Source of the DNA: Leisingera sp. ANG-M7
Lineage (GTDB): Bacteria; Pseudomonadota; Alphaproteobacteria; Rhodobacterales; Rhodobacteraceae
Direction of reading: 5' to 3'
DNA: 64,000 nucleotides
Assembly (NCBI RefSeq): GCF_000813965.1
Contig: NZ_JWLI01000011.1
Span: 186,001-250,000 of the forward strand
Position 1 is the first letter of the stretch; every line of letters starts with the position of its first letter. Shown one piece after another: positions 25,598 through 35,117 of the stretch. The position numbers were made by a program, and so were the translations under genes. The notes under the pieces are model-generated. The model ran no database searches, was not told where the DNA came from, and saw only the letters and a program-made list of their open reading frames with translations.

Positions 25598-28228
25598 CTA
25601 GCCTGCCGCTTCTTTGAGCTTGTAGAGCATCTCCAGCGCTTCCCGCGGGGAGAGGTCGTCGGGATGGATGCCGGCAAGGAGTTCTTCGGTCGGAGAAGGG
25701 CCCGTCGGCGCTTTGGGCTGCGGCGGCGGTGCTGCTGCGAAGAGAGGCAGGTCGTCGATCTGGATCTTGGAACCGCCTTCGCGGCTGCCCTGTTCCAGCA
25801 TGTCGAGCACGTCGCGCGCACGTGCAACAACCGAGGCAGGCAGACCGGCAAGCTGAGCCACCTGGACACCATAGGAGCGATCGGCGGCCCCCTTGCGGAC
25901 CTCGTGCAGGAAGATGACCTCACCTTCCCATTCTTTGACCGCCACGGTGGCGTTGTCGACTCCCTCCAGCTTGGCGGCAAGCTGGGTCAGTTCGTGGTAG
26001 TGGGTGGCAAACAGCGCGCGGGAGCGGTTCACCTCGTGTAGATGCTCCAGCGTTGCCCAGGCGATCGAGAGCCCGTCGTAGGTAGCGGTGCCGCGGCCAA
26101 TCTCGTCGAGGATCACCAACGCGCGGTCATCCGCCTGGTTCAGGATGGCGGCGGTTTCGACCATTTCCACCATGAAGGTCGAGCGGCCCCGGGCCAGATC
26201 GTCTGAGGCGCCGACGCGGCTGAACAGCTGGCTGACAAGGCCGATATGCGCTGCTTCAGCCGGGACATAGCTGCCCATCTGAGCGAGCAAAGCAATCAAT
26301 GCATTCTGGCGCAGAAAAGTCGATTTACCGGCCATGTTGGGGCCGGTCAGCAGCCAGACTGCAGCGCCGTCCTGCGCGGTCAGATCGCAGTCGTTGGCGA
26401 CGAAAGCTTCTCCGCCTTGCTGGCGCAGGGCCTGTTCCACGACCGGGTGGCGGCCGCCTTCGACATGGAACGCACGGCTGCTGTCGACCTTGGGCCGGGT
26501 CCAATTTTCGCCGCGGGCCAAATCGGCTAGGCCAGTCACCAGGTCCAGCCCTGCCAGTCCCCGGGCAGCAGTGTTGAGACGTGCGGCATTGTCCAGAATT
26601 GCGCCAGAAAGCCTTGCATAGAGCCTTTTTTCAATCTCCAGCGCGAGGTTTCCTGCGTTCAGAATGCGGGTTTCAATCTCGCTCAGCTCTACAGTGGTGA
26701 ACCGCACCTGATTAGCAGTGGTCTGACGGTGGATGTAGGTCTCGTTCAGCGGCGGTGACATCATCTTATCCGCGTGCGTCGCGGTGGTTTCGATGAAGTA
26801 ACCCAACACATTATTGTGTTTGATCTTCAGGGAGGCGACGCCAGTGTGTTCAGCATACCCTTTCTGCATTGAAGCAATGACAGAACGGCCTTCGTCGCGC
26901 AGTGTGCGGGCTTCGTCCAATTCGGGATCATAGCCAGTTGCAATGAAGCCGCCATCGCGGGCCATCAGCGGCGGTTCTGCCACAAGCGCGGCGTCCAGCA
27001 GAGATAGCAGATCATCAAAGCCCAGAAGATCTGACAATGCGCCAGACATCAGTTCTGGCAGATCCTGACCTTCGCAGAGGCTGGCGATCACCTCTGCCTG
27101 AGACAGACCGTTGCGGACGGCGGCCAGATCGCGGGGGCCACCGCGATCTAGCGCGAGGCGCGAAAGGGCGCGGTCGAGGTCCGGCGTCTTGCGCAGTGCC
27201 GTGCGCAGGTCCTCAGCGGTTCGAGTGTTTTTGACGGCAAAATCCAGGGCGGCTAGCCGCTGGTGGATGGTTTCCAGATTGCGCGACGGGCTGGACAGAC
27301 GCTGTTCCAGAAGGCGGGCGCCGCCAGGAGTTACGGTCCGGTCCACGACCGCTAGCAAGGAGCCTGCACGGCCGCCGGACAACGAACGCGTCAGCTCCAG
27401 ATTTCGGCGGGTGGCGGCATCGATTTGCACCACCCGGTCCTGCGATTCTTGCTGCGGTGGCTGCAGCAGTGGCAGTTTGCCCTTTTGAGTTATCTCCAGA
27501 TAGTCGATCAGTGCACCCATGGCGGAGACTTCTGCGCGGGTGAAAGTACCGAAACCATCCAGTGCGCTGACGTTGAACAGGGTGCAGATACGTTTTTCAG
27601 CAGCAGTGCTGTCAAAGCTTGCCTTGCCCAACGGGGTCAGCGGGATCTTGTATTCATCGGCTAACGGACGGGCTGCGTCATAGGCAGGTCCGTCGGCAAC
27701 AATCAGTTCGGAAGGTGCCAGGCGGGCCAGCTCCGGTGATAGTCGTACCCGCGCTACGGGCATCACGTGGAACGCACCGGTTGAGATATCGGCCCAAGCC
27801 AGTGCTGCGTCATCCCGCAGCTCAGAATAGGAAACCAGGAAGTTGTGGCGGCGCGCCTCCAGCAGGGAATCCTCAGTCAGAGTCCCTGGGGTCACCAGCC
27901 GCACCACGTCGCGCTTCACAACCGATTTCGATCCGCGTTTCTTGGCTTCTGCCGGGCTTTCCAGCTGTTCCCCGACCGCGACGCGGAAACCCTTGCGGAT
28001 CAGCGTCAGCAAATAGCCTTCGGCGGCATGAACCGGCACGCCGCACATCGGAATGTCCTCGCCGTTGTGCTTGCCGCGTTTGGTCAGTGCGATATCCAGC
28101 GCCTCAGCCGCGTTGACGGCGTCCTCAAAGAACATCTCGTAGAAATCGCCCATCCGGTAAAACAGCAGCGCATCGGCGTGCGCTTCTTTGATCTCAAGAT
28201 ACTGCGCCATCATGGGCGTTACGGTCAT
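25598..28228 (-). CDS. mutS: DNA mismatch-repair protein MutS
   Basis: An 876-residue mismatch sensor. The mismatch-binding domain has the F-x-E motif context GDFYEMFFEDA near residue 30. The C-terminal ATPase has WLLTGPNMAGKSTFLRQ (Walker A), FMVEMVETAAIL, DEIGRGTATYDG (Walker B) and FATHYHEL. The last roughly 70 residues, with a proline-rich stretch and PREALEMLYKLKEA, correspond to the tetramerisation tail. The frame is open to 28261, but ATG 28228 gives MTVTPMMAQYLEIKEAHAD, the usual N-terminus. Confidence 0.97.
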   Translation of the reverse strand: MTVTPMMAQYLEIKEAHADALLFYRMGDFYEMFFEDAVNAAEALDIALTKRGKHNGEDIPMCGVPVHAAEGYLLTLIRKGFRVAVGEQLESPAEAKKRGSKSVVKRDVVRLVTPGTLTEDSLLEARRHNFLVSYSELRDDAALAWADISTGAFHVMPVARVRLSPELARLAPSELIVADGPAYDAARPLADEYKIPLTPLGKASFDSTAAEKRICTLFNVSALDGFGTFTRAEVSAMGALIDYLEITQKGKLPLLQPPQQESQDRVVQIDAATRRNLELTRSLSGGRAGSLLAVVDRTVTPGGARLLEQRLSSPSRNLETIHQRLAALDFAVKNTRTAEDLRTALRKTPDLDRALSRLALDRGGPRDLAAVRNGLSQAEVIASLCEGQDLPELMSGALSDLLGFDDLLSLLDAALVAEPPLMARDGGFIATGYDPELDEARTLRDEGRSVIASMQKGYAEHTGVASLKIKHNNVLGYFIETTATHADKMMSPPLNETYIHRQTTANQVRFTTVELSEIETRILNAGNLALEIEKRLYARLSGAILDNAARLNTAARGLAGLDLVTGLADLARGENWTRPKVDSSRAFHVEGGRHPVVEQALRQQGGEAFVANDCDLTAQDGAAVWLLTGPNMAGKSTFLRQNALIALLAQMGSYVPAEAAHIGLVSQLFSRVGASDDLARGRSTFMVEMVETAAILNQADDRALVILDEIGRGTATYDGLSIAWATLEHLHEVNRSRALFATHYHELTQLAAKLEGVDNATVAVKEWEGEVIFLHEVRKGAADRSYGVQVAQLAGLPASVVARARDVLDMLEQGSREGGSKIQIDDLPLFAAAPPPQPKAPTGPSPTEELLAGIHPDDLSPREALEMLYKLKEAAG

Positions 28229-28329
28229 TGGAGGTCCCCCGGGGTCGTCTTTGCAAGACATCTACAATGGGGGCGGAGCGAGGAAAACCCGGATATGGCT
28301 GCCGCCAGAGAGCCGGCGGCAGCCTGCTG

Positions 28330-29163
28330 TCAGTAGAGGTTGCGCAGCGTGTCAGGCATCGTGTTGACGATGGAGAGCGACAGGGTGCTCAGCTGCTGTT
28401 GTGCCTGCAGGGCCAACAGCTTTGTCGCAGCTTCCTCCATGCTGGTGTCGATCATCGAGCTGACACCCCGTGTGAGCGCATCCGACTGCCTGCTGACATA
28501 GTCCCCTTGGCCGGCAAGCTGATTGGCGCTGGAGCCCAGGGCGGCCGATCCTTCGATTGCGTAGGCCAGAAAGCCCTCGATTTCGCCCAAGGCGGTCAAG
28601 GCGCTGGCACCGTCGGTGATCGCGGTCCGGTTGCCGAGATCGAATTGCGGGCTGCTTTCAAAGTCCACACCGTCAACGCTGAGGGTGCTGAGGCTGCCGT
28701 CGCTGGAAATCGCAGACGGCACTGTCAGCCCGGTGCCGCCGGCACCGTCGACATCGGTCTTCAGCAAGTTGACCCCGTTAAAGCCGGAAGACGAGATGAT
28801 CGAATTGATCTGCTCGGTCTTCTTTGCCATGGCAGCTTCATATTTACTGAAGTCACCCATGCCGCTGCTGGCCATGATTGCAAGTGACCGCATTTCAGTC
28901 AGGGTTTCGGTGATCTGCTCTGCTCCAGCGGAGGCAACCGCCACGGTGGCCTCGCCCAGCGACAATGAGTCCGACACCGAGCGCAAACCGGAAATATCCG
29001 AATTCATCAGTTCGGAAATCGCCCAGAGGGCCGCATTGTCTTGTGCGGTATTAATGTTCTGACCGGTGGAAATGCTGTCTTGCGTTTGGCTGAGCTGAGA
29101 ATTGACTCCGCCCAATGTCTGCAAGGCCACCATTGCACCGGAATTGTTGTGGAAGCTTATCAT
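28330..29163 (-). CDS. Flagellin
   Basis: A 277-residue flagellin. The N-terminal coiled-coil domain contains LSQTQDSISTGQNINTAQDNAALWAISELMNSDISGLRSVSDSLSLGEATVAVA, and the C-terminal domain ends ALQAQQQLSTLSLSIVNTMPDTLRNLY, the export and polymerisation tail. The variable D2/D3 region is very short. No other flagellar gene lies nearby, so this copy is separate from the flagellar cluster and may be the main filament gene or an alternative flagellin. The start ATG follows GTGAGG closely. It is divergent from maeB. Confidence 0.9.
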   Translation of the reverse strand: MISFHNNSGAMVALQTLGGVNSQLSQTQDSISTGQNINTAQDNAALWAISELMNSDISGLRSVSDSLSLGEATVAVASAGAEQITETLTEMRSLAIMASSGMGDFSKYEAAMAKKTEQINSIISSSGFNGVNLLKTDVDGAGGTGLTVPSAISSDGSLSTLSVDGVDFESSPQFDLGNRTAITDGASALTALGEIEGFLAYAIEGSAALGSSANQLAGQGDYVSRQSDALTRGVSSMIDTSMEEAATKLLALQAQQQLSTLSLSIVNTMPDTLRNLY

Positions 29164-29460
29164 TCCTCACTTTTCCTTTGATCCTATGCCCTTACCGGGC
29201 GGACAGTTGCCATTCTGACCATTGCTTGCAGGCCCCTGATTTCCCGGCCTCAGCGCCACCTGAAAGACAGGTGCGCATTAATAACTATTAAGAAAATACA
29301 GCATTCCGCGGTCTGCTTTGAGGCGAAAACCTGACGGAATCTATCGTCTTTTAGCCGTTTTTTTCTAAAATCTGGCGATACAGATTCTTGAAACCGCGGA
29401 TTGAGGGGCGTCGTGGGCTGGGCTAAGACGGTCCGCGACGAGGAGAGGACACGAGATTAA
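29164..29460. other. Intergenic region between flagellin and maeB
   Basis: About 300 bases holding the divergent promoters of both genes. The part from 29278 to 29390 is AT-rich. AATCTG/CAGATT (29369-29386) forms a 6-bp inverted repeat with a 6-base spacer. I see no convincing sigma28 site and no RNA gene. Confidence 0.4.
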
Positions 29461-31716
29461 ATGCCCAAGAACAAGATCACCGATGAAGAAGCCCTGGCGT
29501 TCCACCTGGAGCCGTCTCCGGGCAAATGGGAGATCAATGCGACCGTCCCGATGACCACACAGCGGGATCTGTCGCTGGCGTATTCTCCGGGTGTTGCAGT
29601 GCCTTGTGAGGCAATCGCGGAAAATCCCGAAACCGCTTATGACTATACCAACAAGGGCAACCTTGTTGCGGTGATCTCCAACGGGACGGCTGTTCTGGGG
29701 CTGGGCAACCTCGGCGCGCTTGGCTCCAAGCCGGTCATGGAAGGCAAGTCCGTTCTGTTCAAACGGTTCGCTGACGTCAATTCGATCGACATCGAGCTGG
29801 ACACAGAAGACCCGGACAAGTTCATAGAAGCGGTCAAGCTGATGGGGCCGACCTTTGGCGGCATCAACCTGGAAGATATCAAGGCGCCCGAGTGTTTCAT
29901 CATTGAGCAGAAGCTCAAGGAAGAGATGGACATTCCGGTGTTCCACGATGACCAGCACGGTACGGCGGTAATCTGTGCCGCGGGTCTGATCAACGCGCTG
30001 CATTTGTCTGGCAAGAAAATCGAGGACGTGAAGATTGTCCTCAATGGTGCCGGCGCGGCAGGTATCGCCTGTATCGAACTGCTGAAGGCGATGGGCGCAC
30101 GGCATGAGAACTGTATCGTCTGCGACACCAAGGGCGTAATCTACCAGGGCCGCACCGAGGGGATGAACCAGTGGAAATCGGCGCATGCAATCAGCACCGA
30201 TCTGCGTACCCTGGAGGAAGCGATGCGCGGTGCCGATGTGTTCCTGGGCGTTTCGGTCAAAGGTGCGGTGACCCAGGATATGGTCGCCTCCATGGCCGAT
30301 AATCCGGTGATCTTTGCCATGGCCAACCCTGATCCGGAAATCACTCCGGAAGAGGCGCACGAAGTGCGGGTGGATGCCATTGTTGCCACTGGCCGGTCGG
30401 ATTACCCGAACCAGGTCAACAACGTGTTGGGCTTTCCCTATCTGTTCCGGGGTGCGCTGGACATTCATGCCCGGGCCATCAATGACGAGATGAAGATTGC
30501 CTGCGCCCATGCACTGGCGGCGCTGGCGCGCGAGGATGTGCCGGATGAGGTGGCGCTGGCCTATGGCAAGTCGCTGACCTTTGGCCGTGATTACATCATT
30601 CCGACCCCGTTTGATCCGCGTTTGATCCACCGGATCCCGCCGGCCGTGGCCAAGGCGGGTATGGATACCGGTGCGGCGCGGCGCCCCATAGTGGACATGG
30701 ATGCCTATGAGGTTGGCTTGAAATCCCGGATGGATCCGACGGCGTCGATCCTGCGCGGCCTGAACGCCCGGGCGCGCTCCGCCCAGTCACGGATGATCTT
30801 TGCCGAGGGTGACGATCCCAGAGCGCTGCGTGCCGCAGTGATGTACCAGCGCTCCGGCTTTGGCAAATCGCTGGTTGTTGGCCGTCAGGAAGACGTGCGG
30901 GTCAAGCTGGAGAAAGCCGGCCTTGGAGATGCGGTGCGCGAGCTGGAAATTGTTAACGCAGCCAACACGCCGCATTTCGAGATGTATAAGGATTTTCTGT
31001 ACAACCGCCTGCAGCGCAAAGGTTTTGACCGAAAGGACATCCACCGCCTGGTAGGCCGTGACAGGCATGTGTTCTCCAGCTTGATGCTGGCGCATGGTCA
31101 TGGCGATGGTCTGGTCACCGGTGCAACCCGGAAGTCGGCGCATGTGCTGGACCGGATCAACCATGTGTTTGACGCCGATGCCGACCACGGTGTGGCAGGT
31201 GTGACTGCACTGCTGCACAAGGGCCGGATCGTGCTGATTGGTGACACGCTGGTGCACGAATGGCCGGATGAAAACCACCTGGCGAACATCGCAGAGCGCG
31301 CCGCCGTGGTTGCCCGCCACATGGGGCTTGAGCCGCGAGTGGCCTTTGTCAGCTTCTCAACTTTCGGTTATCCGGTATCGGAGCGTGCTGAAAAGATGCA
31401 CGTCGCGCCAACCGTTCTGGATAAGCGCGGTGTGGATTTTGAGTATGAAGGCGAGATGACCGTCGATGTTGCCTTGAATGAGCGTGCGCAGCGGTACTAC
31501 CCGTTCCAGCGTCTGACCGGCCCGGCCAACATCCTGATCGTGCCGGCCCGCCACTCTGCTTCCATTTCAGTAAAACTGATGCAGGAAATGGGCGGCGCCA
31601 CGGTGATCGGTCCGATCCTGTCCGGCATCGACAAGCCAATCCAGATCTGCTCGACCACTTCTACCACCAATGACATTCTGAATATGGCGGTGCTGGCGGC
31701 ATGCAACATCGGGTGA
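29461..31716 (+). CDS. maeB: NADP-dependent malic enzyme with phosphotransacetylase-like domain
   Basis: A 751-residue enzyme that decarboxylates malate to pyruvate with NADPH. The malic part (about 1-420) has YSPGVAVPCEAI, the substrate region GPTFGGINLEDIKAPECF, DDQHGTAVICAAGL and the nucleotide loop VLNGAGAAGIACIELL. The C-terminal part (about 430-751) is a phosphotransacetylase-like domain, recognisable from RMIFAEGDDPRALRAAVMYQ and GPANILIVPARHSASISVKLMQEMGG. In MaeB enzymes this domain is regulatory (acetyl-CoA response) and not a working Pta. AGGAGAGGA precedes the start. A sugar-kinase gene follows after 6 bases. Confidence 0.95.
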   Translation: MPKNKITDEEALAFHLEPSPGKWEINATVPMTTQRDLSLAYSPGVAVPCEAIAENPETAYDYTNKGNLVAVISNGTAVLGLGNLGALGSKPVMEGKSVLFKRFADVNSIDIELDTEDPDKFIEAVKLMGPTFGGINLEDIKAPECFIIEQKLKEEMDIPVFHDDQHGTAVICAAGLINALHLSGKKIEDVKIVLNGAGAAGIACIELLKAMGARHENCIVCDTKGVIYQGRTEGMNQWKSAHAISTDLRTLEEAMRGADVFLGVSVKGAVTQDMVASMADNPVIFAMANPDPEITPEEAHEVRVDAIVATGRSDYPNQVNNVLGFPYLFRGALDIHARAINDEMKIACAHALAALAREDVPDEVALAYGKSLTFGRDYIIPTPFDPRLIHRIPPAVAKAGMDTGAARRPIVDMDAYEVGLKSRMDPTASILRGLNARARSAQSRMIFAEGDDPRALRAAVMYQRSGFGKSLVVGRQEDVRVKLEKAGLGDAVRELEIVNAANTPHFEMYKDFLYNRLQRKGFDRKDIHRLVGRDRHVFSSLMLAHGHGDGLVTGATRKSAHVLDRINHVFDADADHGVAGVTALLHKGRIVLIGDTLVHEWPDENHLANIAERAAVVARHMGLEPRVAFVSFSTFGYPVSERAEKMHVAPTVLDKRGVDFEYEGEMTVDVALNERAQRYYPFQRLTGPANILIVPARHSASISVKLMQEMGGATVIGPILSGIDKPIQICSTTSTTNDILNMAVLAACNIG

Positions 31717-31722
31717 TCTGAT

Positions 31723-32595
31723 ATGGCAATCTGGAATCTCGGCTCGATCAATGCGGACATGGTCTACGCTATGCCGCATCTGCCGGCGGCGGGGGAAACC
31801 CTGGCCGCTCTGAGTCTTGACCGCTTTCTTGGCGGCAAGGGCGCAAACATGTCGGTGGCTGCGACCCGCGCAGGCAGCGGAGTGCATCATATCGGCGCCG
31901 TAGGGCCAGATGGTGCATGGGCAATTGACCGTCTGAGCGCGTATGGTGTCGGGACGGACCACATCGCACAGGTTGAGGTGCCAACCGGACATGCGATTAT
32001 CGCGGTGGAACCGGAAGGGGAGAACCAGATCATCCTGTTCCCTGGCGCCAATCGGGCTTTGAGCCAAGAGCAGGTGGCTGAGGCTCTGTCCCAAGCTGAT
32101 TCCGGAGACATCCTGGTCTTGCAGAACGAAACAAGCATGCAGGCAGAGGCTGCGCAGCAGGGCCGGCAAAAGGGCATGCGCGTTTGTTACGCCGCTGCCC
32201 CGTTTGATGCAGATGCCGTACAGGCGGTTCTGCCCTATTTGGACTTTCTGATCCTGAATGAGGTCGAGGCCCAACAGCTTCAGCAGGCCACGGGAAAGGA
32301 GCCCGGGGAGTTGGGCATTAAGGACGTGATCATTACCTTGGGTTCCAGGGGCGCGCGGCACATTGACGGGGTTACAGGCACAGTCCGTGATGTTCCTGCC
32401 TTGCCGGTCAAGCCAGTAGATACAACCGGTGCAGGCGATACGTTCACAGGCTTTGTCCTGTCAGGCTTGGACTTGGGTCTTAACATTGCGGAAGCAATGG
32501 AACAGGCCAGCTGCGCCGGGGCGCTTATGGTTACGCGCCGGGGCACGGCTGATGTCATTCCAACTTTGGACGAAGTTCAAGCCGCCGCGTTCTAA
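31723..32595 (+). CDS. PfkB-family carbohydrate kinase (ribokinase-like)
   Basis: A 290-residue kinase of the PfkB family. NLGSINADMVYAMPHLPAAGETL and FLGGKGANMSVAATRAG form the sugar-binding N-terminal signature. PVDTTGAGDTFTGFVLSGL is the C-terminal signature with the anion hole and catalytic aspartate. The pattern is nearest to ribokinase (RbsK), but no ribose transport genes are adjacent. It starts 6 bases after maeB, so expression is probably linked to malic enzyme, a pairing whose logic is unclear. Substrate is therefore left open. Confidence 0.85.
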   Translation: MAIWNLGSINADMVYAMPHLPAAGETLAALSLDRFLGGKGANMSVAATRAGSGVHHIGAVGPDGAWAIDRLSAYGVGTDHIAQVEVPTGHAIIAVEPEGENQIILFPGANRALSQEQVAEALSQADSGDILVLQNETSMQAEAAQQGRQKGMRVCYAAAPFDADAVQAVLPYLDFLILNEVEAQQLQQATGKEPGELGIKDVIITLGSRGARHIDGVTGTVRDVPALPVKPVDTTGAGDTFTGFVLSGLDLGLNIAEAMEQASCAGALMVTRRGTADVIPTLDEVQAAAF

Positions 32596-32612
32596 TTCAG
32601 GACGGCTTAGAC

Positions 32613-33278
32613 TCAGTGGCCCTTGGCAAACGGGGCCGCGCTGCCCCAAAGCTTCGCGACCCTGGCGTCCCGCCCGCAGGCTTGGCGGTAACGCTTGTAA
32701 GCTTCTGCCTGCCGTTTGGGGCCGAACCGCGTAAACACCAGGCTTTGACCCTTGTAATAGTCTTGGTGGTAGTCTTCCGCCTTATAGAACGTTCGGGTTT
32801 CCAGAACCGGGGTAACGATGTTCTGCCCCAAGGCGTGCTGTGCTTCGGCCTTTACCTCTTTCGCCAGTGCTTTTTCTTCCGAGTTGGAGACAAAGATTGC
32901 GGTGCGGTAACTGTCCCCGCGGTCACAGAATTGGCCACCTGCGTCTGTCGGATCAACAGATCGGAAAAACAATTCCAGCAGCCGCTTGCGAGAGACTTTG
33001 GCGGGGTCGAATGCTATTTGTACGGCCTCATAATGACCCGTCCCACCACGGGTAACGTCCATATAAGTGGGGTTCTGCGTCTTGCCGCCGGTGTATCCAG
33101 ACACGGCTTCGATGACGCCGGGCACACTTTCGAAATCGCTTTCGACGCACCAGAAACAGCCACCGGCGACGGTCAGAACTTCTGTTGCCTGAGCGCGCGC
33201 CGGGTTGCTGTGCGCGACAAGGCCGATGGCAATTAGACTGGTAAGTACAAAAGGTTTCAGTTTCTCCAGAACTCGCAT
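32613..33278 (-). CDS. msrA: Exported peptide-methionine (S)-S-oxide reductase
   Basis: A 221-residue MsrA with a signal peptide (KLKPFVLTSLIAIGLVAHSNPARAQA, residues 6-31), so it should act in the periplasm, repairing oxidised methionine in envelope proteins. The catalytic motif GGCFWC places the nucleophile at Cys41. Further blocks are VSGYTGG, TGHYEAVQI and the C-terminal YHQDYY region. Two in-frame ATGs exist (33290 and 33278). The second has GGAG at a normal distance and gives the cleaner signal peptide. It is convergent with the PfkB kinase. Confidence 0.93.
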   Translation of the reverse strand: MRVLEKLKPFVLTSLIAIGLVAHSNPARAQATEVLTVAGGCFWCVESDFESVPGVIEAVSGYTGGKTQNPTYMDVTRGGTGHYEAVQIAFDPAKVSRKRLLELFFRSVDPTDAGGQFCDRGDSYRTAIFVSNSEEKALAKEVKAEAQHALGQNIVTPVLETRTFYKAEDYHQDYYKGQSLVFTRFGPKRQAEAYKRYRQACGRDARVAKLWGSAAPFAKGH

Positions 33279-33426
33279 TTCCGACTCCATGCTGCCTTGC
33301 TGACAGCCTGCCGGCTGCAGAGGGTTCTCTCAACCCGGCAAGTCAGGATTTCACGGACTGGTGACAGCACGTTATCGTTTGGATTCCGGATCCAATCTTA
33401 CTAACGTGCCGGCCAAGGAGGATCCC

Positions 33427-34335
33427 ATGAGCGATAAAATGAGCACCCATCAGGCTGAGGAAGATCAGCGCAACGAAGAGATCCTGATCTATCTGAATGG
33501 TGAAATTGTACCCAAGACCGAGGCCAAGGTTAGTGTGTATGACAGCGGGTTCATGCTGGGCGACGGCGTGTGGGAGGGGCTGCGATTGTACAATGGCACC
33601 TGGGCGTTCATGGATGAGCATCTCGACCGGCTGTTTGAGGCTGCCAAGGCAATAGATCTGGACATTGGCCTGGACCGAAACGGTGTAAAAAATGCTTTGT
33701 TTGAGACGCAAAATGCCAATGGGATGACGACCGATGCCCATGCCCGGCTGATGGTGACGCGCGGTGTGAAAACCCGGCCGTTCCAGCATCCTTCGCTGTC
33801 GCGCCAGGGGCCGACGATAACCATTATCATGGAGCATTCCCGCCCCAATCTGCCGCGCCCCATCAAGCTGGCGACAGTGCCGCATATTCGCGGACTGCCG
33901 ATGACGCAGGATCCCAAGCTCAACTCTCATTCCAAGCTGAACTGCATCCTTGCCTGCATCGCGGCGGAGAAGGCCGGCGCAGATGAGGCGCTGATGCTGG
34001 ACATGAATGGCTTTGTGAATACCACCAACGCCTGCAACTTCTTCATCGTACGCAAGGGGGAGGTTTGGACCTCCACCGGCGATTACTGCATGAATGGGAT
34101 TACCCGGCAAAAGGTGATCGATCTCTGCCGTGAAAACGGGATCCCGGTTTACGAGAGGAATTACTCTCTGGTGGACACATATGGCGCGGACGAGGCCTTT
34201 CTCACCGGGACCTTTGGCGCGCAGACGCCGGTGGGCAGCATTGATGGCCGTCAGATCGGCGAGGGGCAAATGGGTCCGGTGACAGAGCGCATCCGCGGTC
34301 TCTACAAAGCGCTGATCGGGAAGGAGTGCGCCTGA
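33427..34335 (+). CDS. Class IV (branched-chain type) aminotransferase
   Basis: A 302-residue PLP enzyme of fold type IV. VSVYDSGFMLGDGVWEGLRLYNG is the N-terminal signature. HSKLNCILACIAAEKAGADEALMLDMNGFVNTTNACNFFIV contains the PLP lysine (HSKLN) and the glutamate-side loop, where TTNACNFF replaces the usual ESxxxNIF. The family includes branched-chain, D-amino-acid and aminodeoxychorismate enzymes. The substrate cannot be fixed, and the altered loop argues against a standard IlvE. AAGGAGG at 33416-33422 sets the ATG at 33427. Its stop overlaps the sulfotransferase-like gene by one base. Confidence 0.85.
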   Translation: MSDKMSTHQAEEDQRNEEILIYLNGEIVPKTEAKVSVYDSGFMLGDGVWEGLRLYNGTWAFMDEHLDRLFEAAKAIDLDIGLDRNGVKNALFETQNANGMTTDAHARLMVTRGVKTRPFQHPSLSRQGPTITIIMEHSRPNLPRPIKLATVPHIRGLPMTQDPKLNSHSKLNCILACIAAEKAGADEALMLDMNGFVNTTNACNFFIVRKGEVWTSTGDYCMNGITRQKVIDLCRENGIPVYERNYSLVDTYGADEAFLTGTFGAQTPVGSIDGRQIGEGQMGPVTERIRGLYKALIGKECA

Positions 34336-35048
34336 TGCGGATTGCCATGTGGTCGGGTCCCCGGAATCTCTCGACGGCAATGATGTACGCTTTTGGCAAC
34401 CGCGGCGATTGCGCCGTAGTGGATGAGCCGTTTTACGCCGCCTATCTCGCGATGACCGGGCTCGATCACCCGATGCGTGCGGATATTCTGGAAAGTCAGC
34501 CGGAGGATCCCGAGACCGTGGCGCAAGCGCTGCTGGGGCCGGTGCCGGCAGCCAAGCCGTTTTTTTATCAGAAGCATATGACCCAGCATATGATCCCGGG
34601 CGTGCCGCAGGATTGGATGCGGGATGTCACCAACGTCTTTCTGATCCGCCATCCGGCGCGGGTGATCGCGTCTTATGCAGCGAAACGGGAGAGCCCGGTG
34701 CTGGAGGACATCGGCTTCCGCCAGCAGGCGGAGCTGTTTGATCTGGTGCGCAGCTGGGGGCAGGTGCCGGTAGTGGTGGACAGCCATGACATCCGCGAGG
34801 ATCCGGCGGCCAAGCTGGAGCAGCTGTGTGAGATGATCGGGATGCCTTATTCACCGAAGATGCTGAGCTGGCCCAAAGGCGGCCACAAGGACGACGGCGT
34901 CTGGGCGGCGCATTGGTACGGCGCTGTCTGGACTTCCACCGGATTTGCGGGTCCCGAAGGACCGTTGCCGGACGTGCCGGAGGAGTTGCAGCCCGTCTTG
35001 CGAGCGGCGATGCCCTATTATGAACAGTTAAAGGACGCCAAAATCTGA
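34335..35048 (+). CDS. Sulfotransferase-like P-loop protein
   Basis: A 237-residue protein starting MRIAMWSGPRNLSTAMMYAF, which is the PAPS-binding P-loop pattern of the sulfotransferase superfamily (SGPRNLSTA). LIRHPARVIASYAAKR is the second PAPS-contact motif (the R-x-P...S region). Its ATG shares a base with the stop of the aminotransferase gene (TGATG), so the two are translationally coupled. This suggests that an amino or keto acid product is a substrate, but the compound is unknown. A shorter length than typical sulfotransferases is noted. Confidence 0.8.
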   Translation: MRIAMWSGPRNLSTAMMYAFGNRGDCAVVDEPFYAAYLAMTGLDHPMRADILESQPEDPETVAQALLGPVPAAKPFFYQKHMTQHMIPGVPQDWMRDVTNVFLIRHPARVIASYAAKRESPVLEDIGFRQQAELFDLVRSWGQVPVVVDSHDIREDPAAKLEQLCEMIGMPYSPKMLSWPKGGHKDDGVWAAHWYGAVWTSTGFAGPEGPLPDVPEELQPVLRAAMPYYEQLKDAKI

Positions 35049-35117
35049 AGTGCAGAGTGGCTTTGTTCACTGCGCATGCGTCCACGCAAAGTAGTTCCAC
35101 GAGCGTAGAGAAACGGA

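Noticed and set aside
29365-30630. 421-codon minus-strand frame opposite maeB
   Set aside because: Fully covered by the clear malic-enzyme gene; composition is antisense-like and no family pattern is visible.
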